In this document: positions 1 to 9,611 of the stretch, in pieces | Numbering within the stretch: the first letter of the stretch is position 1 | Layout of the letters: every line of letters starts with the position of its first letter | From: Seminavis robusta | Taxonomy: Eukaryota > Bacillariophyta > Bacillariophyceae > Naviculales > Naviculaceae | Length of the DNA stretch: 28,790 nt | Direction of reading: 5' to 3' | Assembly (NCBI GenBank): GCA_903772945.1 | Contig: CAICTM010001458.1 | Location: 1 to 28,790, forward strand | Position numbers and translations under genes: made by a program | Notes under the pieces: model-generated | Databases searched by the model: none | The model's input: the letters and a program-made list of their open reading frames with translations, nothing else | Told to the model about the DNA's origin: nothing

Positions 1-1164
1 ACAGAGGTTTGCCCGGCATGCGTCTCTTCTTCTGTTTTATGCCACCTTTAGTCCTCGTTCTCCCAATGATGAAGACATGCAGAAAACACATCAGCGCCTT
101 GTCGACGACCTACGATTCATCCCTCGTGCTCTTTCCCTATTAACGTATCCCACACAAACATCGGCACCCCTCACGTTGTCACTCATTCGCAATGTCCACA
201 ATCTACTCGCGTCGTTTGAAGGAACCATCAAGGTCGTCCAACAGACGGGATTTCCGTACGACAGCACCACCGCACAGGCACCCTGGAATCCCAAACCCGA
301 CGAGAATACCAATGGACTCATTACGTATCCCTCTATTTTTCGAGATGTCCTCATTTGGGCGCTCAATGCGCCGCATTTGCCGCCGTTTCCAGGATCCCCA
401 CAAGACAAGCGTCCCGAATTGGTCGTCGAAATATTGGGCATTATTTTTGCCATGGGAGGAACCGAAGTCTCACGAGCACTCCGTATCCGTGTCCCAATGC
501 CGCATTGTCACAATTGGTCGTGACGTCCCTGAAATCATTGTCATCGGATGACGACAAACGGGTTTATCAAGTCAAACTATCGACCATTACCATTTTAACA
601 GATGCCAGTCCATCGTTTGGCACTTTTTTGGTCGAACAAGAAGCATTACCAGCATTGCTCGAAATTGCCCAACGACAAATGGATACCGTCATTGATAATA
701 TACAAGTCAATGACAAGGCCGTTTCGGCATTGGTGCCCAGTTTGGCGGTATTGTACAAATTCTCGGCTGGTAATCCGACCTTTCGGGATGCCACCAAAGA
801 ACTCGTCTTTCCGCCCGCTCAAGAAGAAGAGTTTTGGAAATTGTCCAAGGAACAACTACTACTCAATAATCAACATCAAGATGCGGCGACGGATGATAAT
901 AACGACAACAATAACAATAACAATAAACAAGTACCGGCCAAGAATAATAATATGCAACCGTTGGATGCACCGCGTGGCACGTTGCGATGGAAATTGATTC
1001 ATCTCATGACATGGACCGAATCGCATATCAAACGATATGCCAGTGAATTGTTGTGGGCACTCTGCGAGGAAAATCCTAAAGAATTTGTTCTACGAACTGG
1101 AATGGGCAATGCCATTGGCTTTTTAGGGGCCAAGGGAATGGTACAGATTCCTAATAATAATTAG
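1..1164 (+). CDS. RIC8: RIC8 (synembryn) family G-alpha chaperone, 5'-truncated, with a frame break
   Basis: RIC8 proteins are cytosolic armadillo-fold chaperones and exchange factors for heterotrimeric G-protein alpha subunits. The last 60 residues carry the clearest signature: R-x-K-L-I-H-L-M-T, then K-R-Y-A-S-E-L-L-W-A-L-C-E-E-N, then T-G-M-G-N-A-I-G-F-L, matching the family pattern K-R-x-A-x-E-F-L-F-x-L-C and Y-T-G-Y-G-N-A-A-G-L-L. The reading frame is open from base 2, so the 5' end lies outside the window. The frame that starts upstream runs to a TGA at 521-523, while the rest of the protein continues in another frame from about 493 to the TAG at 1162-1164. The switch falls at a CCC run near 493-495, and one extra C would join the frames. 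No usable intron is visible there. An Asn-rich insert (about 895-930) from AAT/AAC repeats interrupts the domain. The break may be a base-calling error or a real mutation. Family call is firm, intactness is not. Confidence 0.85.
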
Positions 1165-1757
1165 ATTAATTAATTAATTATCTATAATAAAATAACTAAT
1201 AACTAACTAGCTATTAATTAATAACTAACTAACTAAGTAAATACTAGCTATTATTAGCTAGGACACAAGAGTAGCTACCGATAGGGATATTGTGTTTAGT
1301 TAGTGGACAATATAGATAGATCCTGATGTCGCCTGTTCTGTTTCCTGTTTCCGTCCATCTTTCACACTACTCTGTTCTACTGTACTCTCTAAACCACCCT
1401 CAAAGACAGATTCGATTCTGCAATCATTGGAGCGTCTGGAGCTGCTACCGGGCTAGTAGAGTACGGTAGCTAATGTAGTATCTAAATAGAAGGTGATACC
1501 CTTTACTAGTATCTGCTACCTGCCAGAATCGAATCTTAATTTTTGACTGCATATCTAAATAGAAGGTGAAGCATGTGGCAAGCTCCCAATCGTGATTTGC
1601 CACACGTCTGAGCCCGTGCCTAAGCTGGTTAATGCAAGCTTCGCAGCAATCTTTTTGGATCTGGACCCTGGACCGCTTTTTGAGCCATCAACCGTGTCAA
1701 TCGAGAACAGTGCACGATAAAGGACCTCATTTTCCATTCATTCGATATCCTCTGTTA
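1165..1757. other. AT-rich intergenic stretch with small repeats
   Basis: Bases 1165-1260 are very AT-rich, built from TAATTAATTA and AACTAACTAGCTA steps just after the RIC8 stop, and probably form its 3' UTR and terminator region. The part from 1408 to 1569 holds an inverted repeat and a direct repeat, listed separately. No convincing gene is visible. A 60-codon frame on the minus strand (1555-1737) begins with ATG but resembles nothing I know. Confidence 0.6.
1408..1569. repeat. 13-bp inverted repeat plus 18-bp direct repeat
   Basis: AGATTCGATTCTG at 1408-1420 has its exact reverse complement at 1524-1536. The 18-mer TATCTAAATAGAAGGTGA occurs at 1479-1496 and again at 1552-1569, a period of 73 bp. 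The copies interleave: one direct repeat is inside the inverted pair and one just outside. This could be the remnant of a small foldback transposon with a partial duplication. No coding capacity is visible. Confidence 0.7.
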
Positions 1758-2438
1758 TCACACAGACAAAGAAACCACCACCAAAATGAGCCAAGACGAC
1801 GATTCCTTCTCCGAGGATCTTCTCTCAACAACGCCGTGGCTATTGTCGTCATGATCTTCCTCGATATTATTTGCATTGTGTTCAATCAAGAACAGAATCA
1901 TGGTGAGCATGGACAAGGACTGGAAGGGAGCACTCGACATGGGATAGACCAACGGGTACTTTTGTAGAAACCGTTGGAGATACCACCTCAGAAACACACT
2001 GATCGTTCGAACCACACATTCCAGCCAGGCCCAACTAGTGACATCCACAATGACAATACTAATGTCTGCACTAGTATTGCCGTCTTTCTCAGTACTAGTA
2101 CTGATCAAGGCTAAGTGGTCACAGACCGTCTCTTCAGTACTTTCAGTACCAAGAGACTTGGCCAAGGCGAGGACAAACGCATCTCGCAGTTTCCGGGTCA
2201 CGTCATCAATCTCGGCTTTGGCTTCGTCTGCCGATACTTCTATCTCCTCTTTGTCTGAGTCCTCCTTGTCTCCTGATGTGACTTTGTCTTCATCAGGATC
2301 CGCAAAAAGCACCTTTTCCAACTCTGCGTTCCACTCTTCCAACGAAGCCTTACACGTACTACTAGTATTAATAGTAGAAGCCTCTTCGGACGCCAATATC
2401 TCAGACAGCTGTCGTACACACTTCATCATCATCGTCAT
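1758..2438 (-). CDS. unrecognised protein, acidic middle, possible C-terminal hydrophobic segment
   Basis: The frame from ATG 2438 encodes 226 residues. The frame stays open upstream to 2549, but the only earlier start is a TTG. I do not recognise the family. Residues about 45-80 are rich in Asp, Glu, Lys and Ser (E-D-S-D-K-E-E-I-E-V-S), followed by a probable helix (T-R-K-L-R-D-A-F-V-L-A-L-A-K-S-L-G). Further on, residues about 145-190 are more hydrophobic (S-W-A-W-L-E-C-V-V-R-T-I-S-V-F-L-R-W-Y-L and S-M-L-T-M-I-L-F-L-I-E-H), and the C-terminus (S-S-S-W-L-I-L-V-V-V-S-L-S-V) is a short hydrophobic tail. It may be a single-exon gene or an exon of a spliced one. The long biased frame is the main support, so confidence is modest. 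Confidence 0.5.
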   Translation of the reverse strand: MTMMMKCVRQLSEILASEEASTINTSSTCKASLEEWNAELEKVLFADPDEDKVTSGDKEDSDKEEIEVSADEAKAEIDDVTRKLRDAFVLALAKSLGTESTEETVCDHLALISTSTEKDGNTSADISIVIVDVTSWAWLECVVRTISVFLRWYLQRFLQKYPLVYPMSSAPFQSLSMLTMILFLIEHNANNIEEDHDDNSHGVVERRSSEKESSSWLILVVVSLSV

Positions 2439-3331
2439 GTAGTCAAATATAGAGCTCGGGAAGATCCAAAGGAAGAGTTTGTGGCTGTTAAAGATCTTCC
2501 ACAGAAAGATCCAAAGATCTGCAAAAGATTGAGCCTCAACCCATTTCAAAATAATAGCTTTGCAGGCTAATAGTCAATCCACGGTCCCCCGTCGTGCGCT
2601 TTTGCGTGGACGAAGCAGCTCTGCAACCGCCCGTTCCAGCCTACAGTACCAGCACAGTTCAACCCCTCCGAGTAAACGAAAGCCATAGCTAGCTAGCTTC
2701 ACTATAGCTAGCACCTAGCTGTCTAGCGAGTACATGTAGGAGGTACGGTACAGTGCAGTACTGTGGAGGATCTGGTCCTTCCAGTGCAAGCAAGATGCAT
2801 GCATGACAAAATCAGTTGATTGATTAGCTGCTTCAAGTTGGGAAATACCGGTATACTGAGAGGTGTGCGTGGGTTTGCAGGCTAATCGATAGACCGCTTT
2901 TGCATCCAGGCTCCGAATTCTCATGATCACATTCGAAGTCCTTGCTGGGGATGATCAGGGTGCCCTCGACCTCTACCGCTCTGTTTACTCCCTGTCCTCC
3001 CTTGATGTGCCTGCCGCCCCCTTCTGTTGGCCTCCTAGCTAGTTGGTTTTCATTCCCTGCCACTCGACGACGGTACGGTGCCGTGACGAAGAAACGAGCA
3101 GGCGGAGGAGGATTAGACAGGAAGAGACATTTTATCAGATTCTATCCACTACTGCACTACCAACCTGCACCAGATGCAGCACCAGCTGCAAAGGTAGTGG
3201 TCATGTTTTGTTGAGTGAAGCCAAGCTGTCAACAAGGAGCAAAGAACGCACAAGGCCAAGCATGAGACAAAGAAGGCCAAGTAACAACACACTAGCTAGC
3301 TAGTCTTGATACTGTAGGTAGCTATAGTTAG
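2439..3331. other. intergenic, no gene supported
   Basis: Several short frames on both strands show no recognisable domain. Features are AGCTAGCTAG runs (about 2686-2725 and 3291-3304), and a repeated 13-mer TTTGCAGGCTAAT (about 2559-2571 and 2874-2886). The stretch lies between the 3' end of the tandem-DEP gene and the probable start of the unrecognised gene at 2438, so it should hold the promoter of the latter. No clear TATA or Inr motif can be assigned. Confidence 0.6.
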
Positions 3332-4392
3332 TTAGAACATGTAGTAATATAGGATGATTGCAACAGCCGTAAAGACCATGATCCATTTCTTGAGTGCCTT
3401 CTTTTCCTCCGCCTTTCTGCATTTTTCCGACATGCCTGCATCCACATTGGGAACCAGCATTTTATAGAAAATGTACCTGTTGGACAACAATCGAATATGA
3501 AAGGAAGCAAAATAAGCAATATGTTAGGCATGATGATCATTGAATTGAATCTGTCCACCAAGATTGTCATCTAAGCTATACGGTTGTGACAGTATGTATG
3601 TAGCACTCACTCATCTTTGAATTCATGTTGTCCCGTGACATGCTGAAACAATTCGTATTTTTCTGCCAATTGTCGTGCCAGTTGCACGGCTTGTTGCCGC
3701 GAGTGGGCAAATTTGTACTGGACGAGAAAATCGACGGCTTCGGTGCCCACAAAACACTGCGGGTACGTGACCAATCGATAGGTCCGATCGGCCACTTGGA
3801 TACCGCGTTGAAATGCCCGCATCACTTCCAACAGTGTGAATTGACGGGAGGAACAGAAATCGGTAAACCGATAATAGAGATGCGCATCTTGGATTTGATC
3901 GTTGTGATCGTGTGTGACGTGTTCGCAAATGTGCAAAATGGCATTCATTTCCTTGACGACTCGGAGAGCATCACGTCGTGAATGCAATTGAAGAAAATCG
4001 ACGAGAAAGTCAATGGCTTGACTTCCCACAAAACAATCGTGAAATGTTTTCAAATGGTACTTGCGATCCTTCACGGGAACATTCTGCACCATGGCACGGG
4101 CTGTCTGATACAGCACTTCATCACTCAGCAAATCTTGACCGTGATGCCAAAAGTGCGGCCGTTGCTTTCTTTGGGCGGCTTGTGTCAGCGCAATGGAAGC
4201 TGAAAACTTGGGAGGTGGTCGACGGGTACCACCGGTAGTAGAATGATGATGATGATCATGATGGTCTGTGCTGTCGTTGTGGCAGTTGTTGTGGAGGTTG
4301 TTGTGTGGTCTTCTCTGTGTAGTACCAGTAGTAGGGCTACTAGTACTGGTACTAGTAGTTCCACTGGATTCGGTATGGGCTGCCATCTTCAT
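3332..4392 (-). CDS. tandem DEP-domain protein with C-terminal membrane tail (two exons)
   Basis: Exon 1 is 4392-3611, the intron 3610-3477 (134 nt, donor GTGAGT, acceptor CAACAG), and exon 2 3476-3332, giving 308 residues. DEP domains bind membranes and receptor tails or anchor signalling proteins. The two copies lie at about residues 95-177 and 186-268. Each has the H/P-x-C-F-V-G-[ST]-x-A-[VI]-D-F-L-V core (residues 118-131 and 211-224), and the first closes with H-L-Y-Y-R-F. Unspliced, the second copy ends at a TGA before its last strand. The spliced exon supplies Y-I-F-Y-K-M-L, which completes the domain and supports the intron. Exon 2 then gives K-K-A-L-K-K-W-I-M-V-F-T-A-V-A-I-I-L-Y-Y-Y-M-F and the stop, a basic patch plus one hydrophobic helix typical of a tail anchor. 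The N-terminus is low complexity, with a His run (43-50) from CAT/GAT repeats. DEP identity is firm; the membrane role is inferred. Confidence 0.85.
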
Positions 4393-5721
4393 GAGCTTAT
4401 TACTGGTAGGGCACGTCGATCGATCTGATCGAGTTCTCTCTTTTTATTTTGTGTGCGTGCTTTTCTGCTGCATGGATGATGGTGTGAGAGGAGATGGATT
4501 GACGTCAGGGGAAAATCCAATCGAGAATTCAATCGATCAATCCATCTCGAGCAGATTTCGAACCGAATTCAACACCCCGACGAACATAATCGAACAAAAC
4601 TGAAAAAGAGCTCTTCAAGTGTGAACAAACATGTTCCATCGAGGGAGCACGAGCATTAATTCATATTGGATCGAAGAGGAGCCTGGAAGAATACAGCACA
4701 AGCTGATGAAGCATAATATCATACATAGCTCTAGCAAGAGCTAAAAAACATTGCTATTTTCCCCTATTCCATCCTCCAGATGGCGTATATTGTCTTTCAA
4801 AGTTTTCGTCTCAAAGCTCAAAGGAAGCACTGTGACTACTAGCTACGTAGTAGCCAGTAAAGTTGCAGTGAATTCCTCGCGGCCAGGGCTACCGGTAGAG
4901 GGTACATCGTATTGTTTCGTCCTCTGAGGGCTGTTTTGCGTTTTGCATTCTTTGGTTTGAATGCGTTCGGCTTCGCTAGTAGAGTGCTGCGACTGATGCT
5001 CCTGCTGCTCCCTTGTGGAAAGAAGAACTCGGAAAGAAGAACTTGGCGGAGCCATTGTTTGCAGCAGGTATTCGCAGTCAGCAGTCGTATCTTTTGGCAA
5101 CCGATGGTAAAGCTTTGGCAACTGTTGGAGCTCTCTTCGAACTTCGAAGTGACTAGATAGAGCTCTAGCCAGCTAGCTAGAGCTCTAGCTCTACTAGATA
5201 GCTTCCCACGGCCACTGTTAATGACATTGTGTCCAAACTGGATTGCTGGCTAGATCCACCATGTATGTTCTAACAGCAGTTTTGCACTTACTTAATCACA
5301 CTTGTTTGAGGTTTGAGGAGCTGAAACCTGAAAGGTGACCAAAGAAAACGTAAATTTCCCTGCTTTTCATCGTCCAAAGCTGCACTCAGTGTCCAAGCCA
5401 CGGTTGCCACAACAGCTGGCACAACACTCCTTTAATTCGTTTGTTATTCACTTCGCGTTCATTGGTTCTCAAGATGCTCCAGGATTTAACTGCATGGCGT
5501 CCAGTCGTTCAGTCTGTTGGTTGCTTTTCCAAAATTGCCAAACAAACAAAACAATGAGTGGGCGAAGCGACCACATCGAAATCGCAACTGTGGACGAGGC
5601 CAGCAAAGTCAGGAGGCAATAGGCCAGCTTGAGGAGGGCTCCTCATAAAGTGCTCTTCGTCTTTACAAAACGCCGCACAACTTACCAGTATCCAACCCAT
5701 TTTACCCGGCAGCTCTTCAAG
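4393..5721. other. divergent intergenic region between DEP and LRR genes
   Basis: This 1.3-kb stretch separates two divergently transcribed genes and must hold both promoters. Short frames exist (minus 4843-5055, plus 5335-5622) but show no domain. AGCTCTAGCTAGCTAGAGCT-type palindromic runs occur at about 5156-5202. An ATG at 5554 followed by 18 open codons could be an extra first exon of the LRR gene: a GT at 5608 and CAG at 5710-5712 would splice it in frame to the codons before 5722. The donor (GTCAGG) is weak, so this is only an alternative. Confidence 0.6.
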
Positions 5722-8259
5722 ATGCAGAGCTCCACATCTGCCAATGGTAAGACCTTGCCTACTAGTGAAGGCGATGCCGAAATTGCAGTGAAACCAACAG
5801 AAGGATCCACGAAAACGATCGGCACGGATTCTACCAACACCGATGAAGAAGATGCAGGTAGTGGATCCCTGGCGGAGAAAGATGTTGGGATCAACGGAGC
5901 TCCGCCACCACCACCGCCCGTTCATCAGGGTACGATAACGACTGTTCAGCAGTTTATCAATACGGTGCGAGATTCCACCCAAGGGTTGCCACTACAACCT
6001 TCCGTTCTCACAAGACCAGAATATGATAATCCTGGTGCCTATGCCGTTGGACCGCTTGGCATATCCATTGTTCGTCACTCCGTGGCCCAGACCCCTCCAA
6101 CAGAAATAGGAAGAGTCCAAGCGCAAGTTGATATAGAGGGGCAACAACAACAACAAGAATCCAGAACATCAGTTGCCCACGATTCTACTAGTAACGACCA
6201 ACACCTTGCTGTGGCAAACCTCGTCCAACAGGATAACGTTCAAGATAGCATTCCAAGGGCAACCGAGTTTCACCAACAAGAAAGGCAGATGAAGCACTCT
6301 GACAAAGAAATGAACAGAAAGATTTTGTCGTGCATGGCCCTTTGCGTGCTGGTAGGTGGAGTTATCGGGCTGCCTTTGTTGATTCTGGTGTCAAACAGAA
6401 AGAAGGATGTGCCCTCAGGCAGCAGTCTTTCCACAAGCAGTCCATCGGCCAGTCCATCGGCCAGTCCATCGGCCAGTCCATCGGCCAGCCCATCTGCTGC
6501 ACCAACTACGAAAGAGGATGGTGTCTTGAGTCTCTTGCCAGATTTCACTATTCGGGCATTGGACGATCCCATGTCGCCCCAGTATCAGGCATATGAGTGG
6601 TTGCTGGAAGATCCGGCTTTGTCAAGCTACACGGATGCCAGAATCCTGCAAAGGTTTGCTCTTGCAACTTTCTACCATTCACTGGGTGGTCCCAACTGGG
6701 TCTTCCATGAGAATTGGCTCAACCACAGTGAGCACGAGTGCAACTGGTTTTCTCAATACTGGTTCTGGCTCTATGATGCCACGGCTGGAGAAGAACGACC
6801 ACAAGCATTGAACTTTTCGGATCCCTATGCTCCCTGTGGTTACACCACCCAGAATGACGAATCAAGCATGGAATACAGGAACCTCCTGTTAGGGGAAAAC
6901 AATCTCAGTGGAGAAATTCCTTTGGAAATCTCGTTTCTGACATCCCTTTCCTTCCTTGGCATCCAAGTGAACAACATACATGGAACTGTGCCAAGTCACA
7001 TTGGTGAACTAACCAACCTGGAATACTTCAAGTTGGCTATCAATCATCTGGAAGGGGTAAGCTCTAGTTCCTTCCTTCCAATAGAAGGCTGTGAACTCTA
7101 CCCATTTGTTGTGCTGGCGCTCACTCAATCTTTTCAATCATTTAGACACTACCAACAGAGCTTGGCTTGTTGACAAGGTTGATTCACTTTCCGGCTCTCT
7201 ACAACTCCTTCAGTGGTATGATTCCATCTGAGCTAGGACAAGCTGGTAACCTCACCAAGCTCTTTCTGGACAACAACCTTCTATCTGGGGTGAGCTTCAT
7301 TGATGCTTGGCACTACTGTTCAAGTCATGAAATTTATGATTGTCTCTGACATCTTCCCTTTGTTCTGATACTCCAGAATTTGCCATCAGAGATCGGCTTG
7401 TTGGCCAACGTAGAGTATCCTTATTTCTACAACAATGTTCTCAGTGGAGTAAGTACAGTATTTTGAAAGTTGCTTGTTCTCCATGAAGACTGAGGATCCT
7501 CACCTTTTGCCCCCCTCTACTAGACTCTACCAACAGAGTTGGGGCTGCTGTCCAATGCAAACCACATGTCTCTTGATGGTAACCAATTTACTGGCAGTCT
7601 GCCTTCTGAGTTTGGAAAGTTGTCCATAGCTGAACACATTGTGGTGAAGAACAACATGATCACAGGAAAAATTCCTACAGAGCTGGGACTCTTGCATGGT
7701 GCACCATCCTACTACATTCATCTAGGAAACAATCTCATCACAGGACAGATCCCCTCTGGTAAGCAGGTCTCTTGTGTACCCGGTTCTGGGATATTCTTGC
7801 TCTCATTTTCATGATTGATTTTTGTCTATTGTGATAGAGCTTGGGCAGGTTTCAAAAATGTCAAGCCTGCAACTTGCTGGCAATCAGCTTTCTGGAATGA
7901 TGCCAACTGAGCTTGGATTGTTTGGTCCTACCTTTCGCTTCCTCAATCTTGCAAACAATTCATTGACTGGGCAGATTCCAAGTGAGCTGGCTCGGCTCAG
8001 CAACCTGACGCTCTTGAGCTTGGAACATAATTTTCTCAGTGGACAAGTGTCAGGTGATCTGAGTGAACTGGTTGGGAATGGTTCATTGATCTCTATAAAT
8101 ATTGTTGGCAATCCACTCCTGACTGGGGCTATTCCAGAAGACATGTGTGATGCTGGCATTGACACTGCAAATTTCACTTGTCCTGATTGGGCAGAATGTG
8201 GGGTTATCTTTGACTGTTCCATCAGCCTATGCGGTTGTGAGTGCCCATGTCCACAGTGA
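5722..8259 (+). CDS. transmembrane leucine-rich-repeat protein, five exons
   Basis: Exons are 5722-7056, 7146-7289, 7377-7448, 7524-7758 and 7838-8259. The introns (89, 87, 75 and 79 nt) all start GTAAG or GTGAG and end in AG, giving 735 residues. The N-terminal 200 residues are polar and probably cytosolic. A membrane segment spans about 201-224, followed by N-R-K-K, then a Ser/Pro linker (five S-P-S-A units, about 240-259). A cap domain contains L-Q-R-F-A-L-A-T-F-Y-H-S-L-G-G-P-N-W and Cys residues. LRRs of the plant type (x-I-P-x-E-[LI]-G-x-L-x-x-L-x-x-L-x-L-x-x-N-x-L-S-G) follow, and a Cys-rich end closes with C-G-C-E-C-P-C-P-Q. Exon 2 is exactly two 24-residue repeats and exon 3 exactly one. 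Such proteins are widespread in diatoms, and a surface receptor or adhesion role is plausible but unproven. No kinase domain is present. Confidence 0.85.
6439..6498 (+). repeat. 12-bp tandem repeat coding S-P-S-A
   Basis: Five copies of AGTCCATCGGCC lie head to tail inside the LRR gene, the last diverged at three positions. Each copy adds Ser-Pro-Ser-Ala to the linker after the membrane segment. The unit keeps frame, so copy number can vary without breaking the protein. Confidence 0.9.
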
Positions 8260-8890
8260 AGTGAAGGCTGGACTGCTGTTGCACAAATGAGCTGGAAAGA
8301 ACTGAGCAGCCATGCCATGCACACCAGTGATAGTGAGAAATCCCAGCATTTCCATAACTTCCATACTCTAAAACTCCCCTACTTCTTTTCCATTACTAGT
8401 CCCAAATGCACTGGAGGATGAGAAGAGATCGTTTTCATTACGAGTCACTTGGCTTATGCCGCTGATACCGGCATCCCATACAGTAGAGAAAGTCTAAGCT
8501 CTATGATGTTGGAATAGAATCACTACCATGGATGGCTGGGTTGGGAGCGAATAGCGGCTATGCGGAAAGTTCGTTCGCATTTCCCACGCGTTTATCCCAA
8601 AGGCAGGTGTAACTGCCAGAAGGAAGCAACGGACCCTTACATCAAGGTTGGGTCGAGCGGAATGTACATGTTTACAGATATACCAGCTGCGTGGTTGCAC
8701 CCCCACCCGACTCGGAATATTAGCCTCCTGCATAGATGATTGCTAGCTAGCAAGAACGCTTCCTAGGTGGCTAGTGGCTGGGGGTAACTGTACCGGTATC
8801 GGTAGATCACCCTGCAATCAAGCACAAGGCCGCAGAGCGACTGATCAATCCGCATCCACGGTCGAATGCCACTACCAGCGAGACGTGGAA
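8260..8890. other. intergenic downstream of the LRR gene
   Basis: The first 200 bases are probably the LRR gene's 3' UTR. A minus-strand frame at 8494-8733 and a plus frame at 8774-9028 show no known domain and are not called. The region leads into a repeat-rich block starting at 8891. Confidence 0.55.
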
Positions 8891-8968
8891 TACCTCGGCA
8901 GTCTTGCTGCCAGAGCCCTCAACCCCTTTACCTCGGCAGTCTTGCTGCCAGAGCCCTCAACCCCTTTA
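8891..8968. repeat. two tandem copies of a 38-bp unit
   Basis: The unit begins TACCTCGGCAGTCTTGCTGC and runs through CCAGAGCCCTCAACCCCTT. It occurs at 8891 and again at 8929 with essentially no differences, so the duplication looks recent. The start of the unit resembles GATACCTCGGCAG at the head of the larger repeat near 9630, suggesting a common origin. Confidence 0.85.
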
Positions 8969-9107
8969 ATTGTTTTTCCTGCTACGGTGGTCCCTGTAGG
9001 TATAAGGGTAGGGTTAGAATACAAATAAGTCAGCAAAAACTAAATAAGTAGCCTAGGGTGGTGCTTTTAAACCAGCTAAAGCTATTTACATGCATCCTAG
9101 TAGGGGG

Positions 9108-9321
9108 ATCTGCTTCTACCAGGAAAAACTATAAAGCTAGCAAAAGCTATATAACTAGTATTCTACCTAGCTTGGGGTATCTGCTTCTAGCTTGCGATGA
9201 GAATCTGCTTCTAGCTAGGGGGGATCTGCTTCTAGCTAGCTAAGCGCAAGTTAAGCACTAGCTAGCTAAGCACTACAGGTATCTGCTTCTAGCTAGCTAG
9301 CTAATAGGGGTATCTGCTTCT
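9108..9321. repeat. six dispersed copies of ATCTGCTTCT with AGCTAG tails
   Basis: The exact 10-mer ATCTGCTTCT occurs at 9108, 9179, 9203, 9224, 9281 and 9312, all on the plus strand. Most copies are preceded by a G run (GGGG or GGGGTA) and several are followed by AGCTAGCTAG. Spacing is irregular (21 to 71 bp), which is unlike a simple satellite. It could be a cluster of protein binding sites or a decayed minisatellite. No gene overlaps it. Confidence 0.7.
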
Positions 9322-9478
9322 ACACTGAAACCTTTCTGCCGAGGTTACACAGCTCCGCTGGCTTAATTGGGCGGAGAGCTCTTTGATGGCTCGAGCCCTC
9401 GCTCTTTTAAAAAGTAACTCGTTTTATAAAAAGTACCATGCATTCTATTTTTACAATTTTAAATCAACCGTTTCATTT

Positions 9479-9572
9479 AAATTGAGTCCCGCAAAAGCGA
9501 CGCAGCGACGTCGCTGCGACGTCGCTGCGTCACTGCGTCGCGACGCTGCGTCGCTTTTGTGGGACTCAATTT
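9479..9572. repeat. long GC-rich inverted repeat (foldback element)
   Basis: The left arm (9479-9507, starting AAATTGAGTCCC) and right arm (9544-9572) are reverse complements over 29 bp with one mismatch, at 9491 (G) against 9560 (T), which still allows G-U pairing in RNA. The 36-bp centre is also self-complementary: CGCAGCGACGTCGCTGCG at 9501-9518 is a perfect 18-bp palindrome, and GCGTCGC/GCGACG steps continue to 9555. The GC-rich core stands in strongly AT-rich flanks (TTTTAAAAAGTAA before, AAAACATTATTTTTAAAAG after). It resembles a small foldback or MITE-type element. No coding sequence is present. Confidence 0.8.
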
Positions 9573-9611
9573 GGATGCAAAAACATTATTTTTAAAAGTT
9601 AGGCTCTTCGA

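Noticed and set aside
1555..1737. Minus-strand 60-residue frame after the unrecognised gene, considered as its next exon
   Set aside because: Only a 30-nt GT-AG pair links them, which is too short, and it leads into a different frame.
4843..5055. Minus-strand 70-residue frame
   Set aside because: The longer form starts with TTG, no domain is seen, and the composition is polar low complexity.
8494..8733. Minus-strand 79-residue frame
   Set aside because: No known motif and no relation to the LRR gene next to it.
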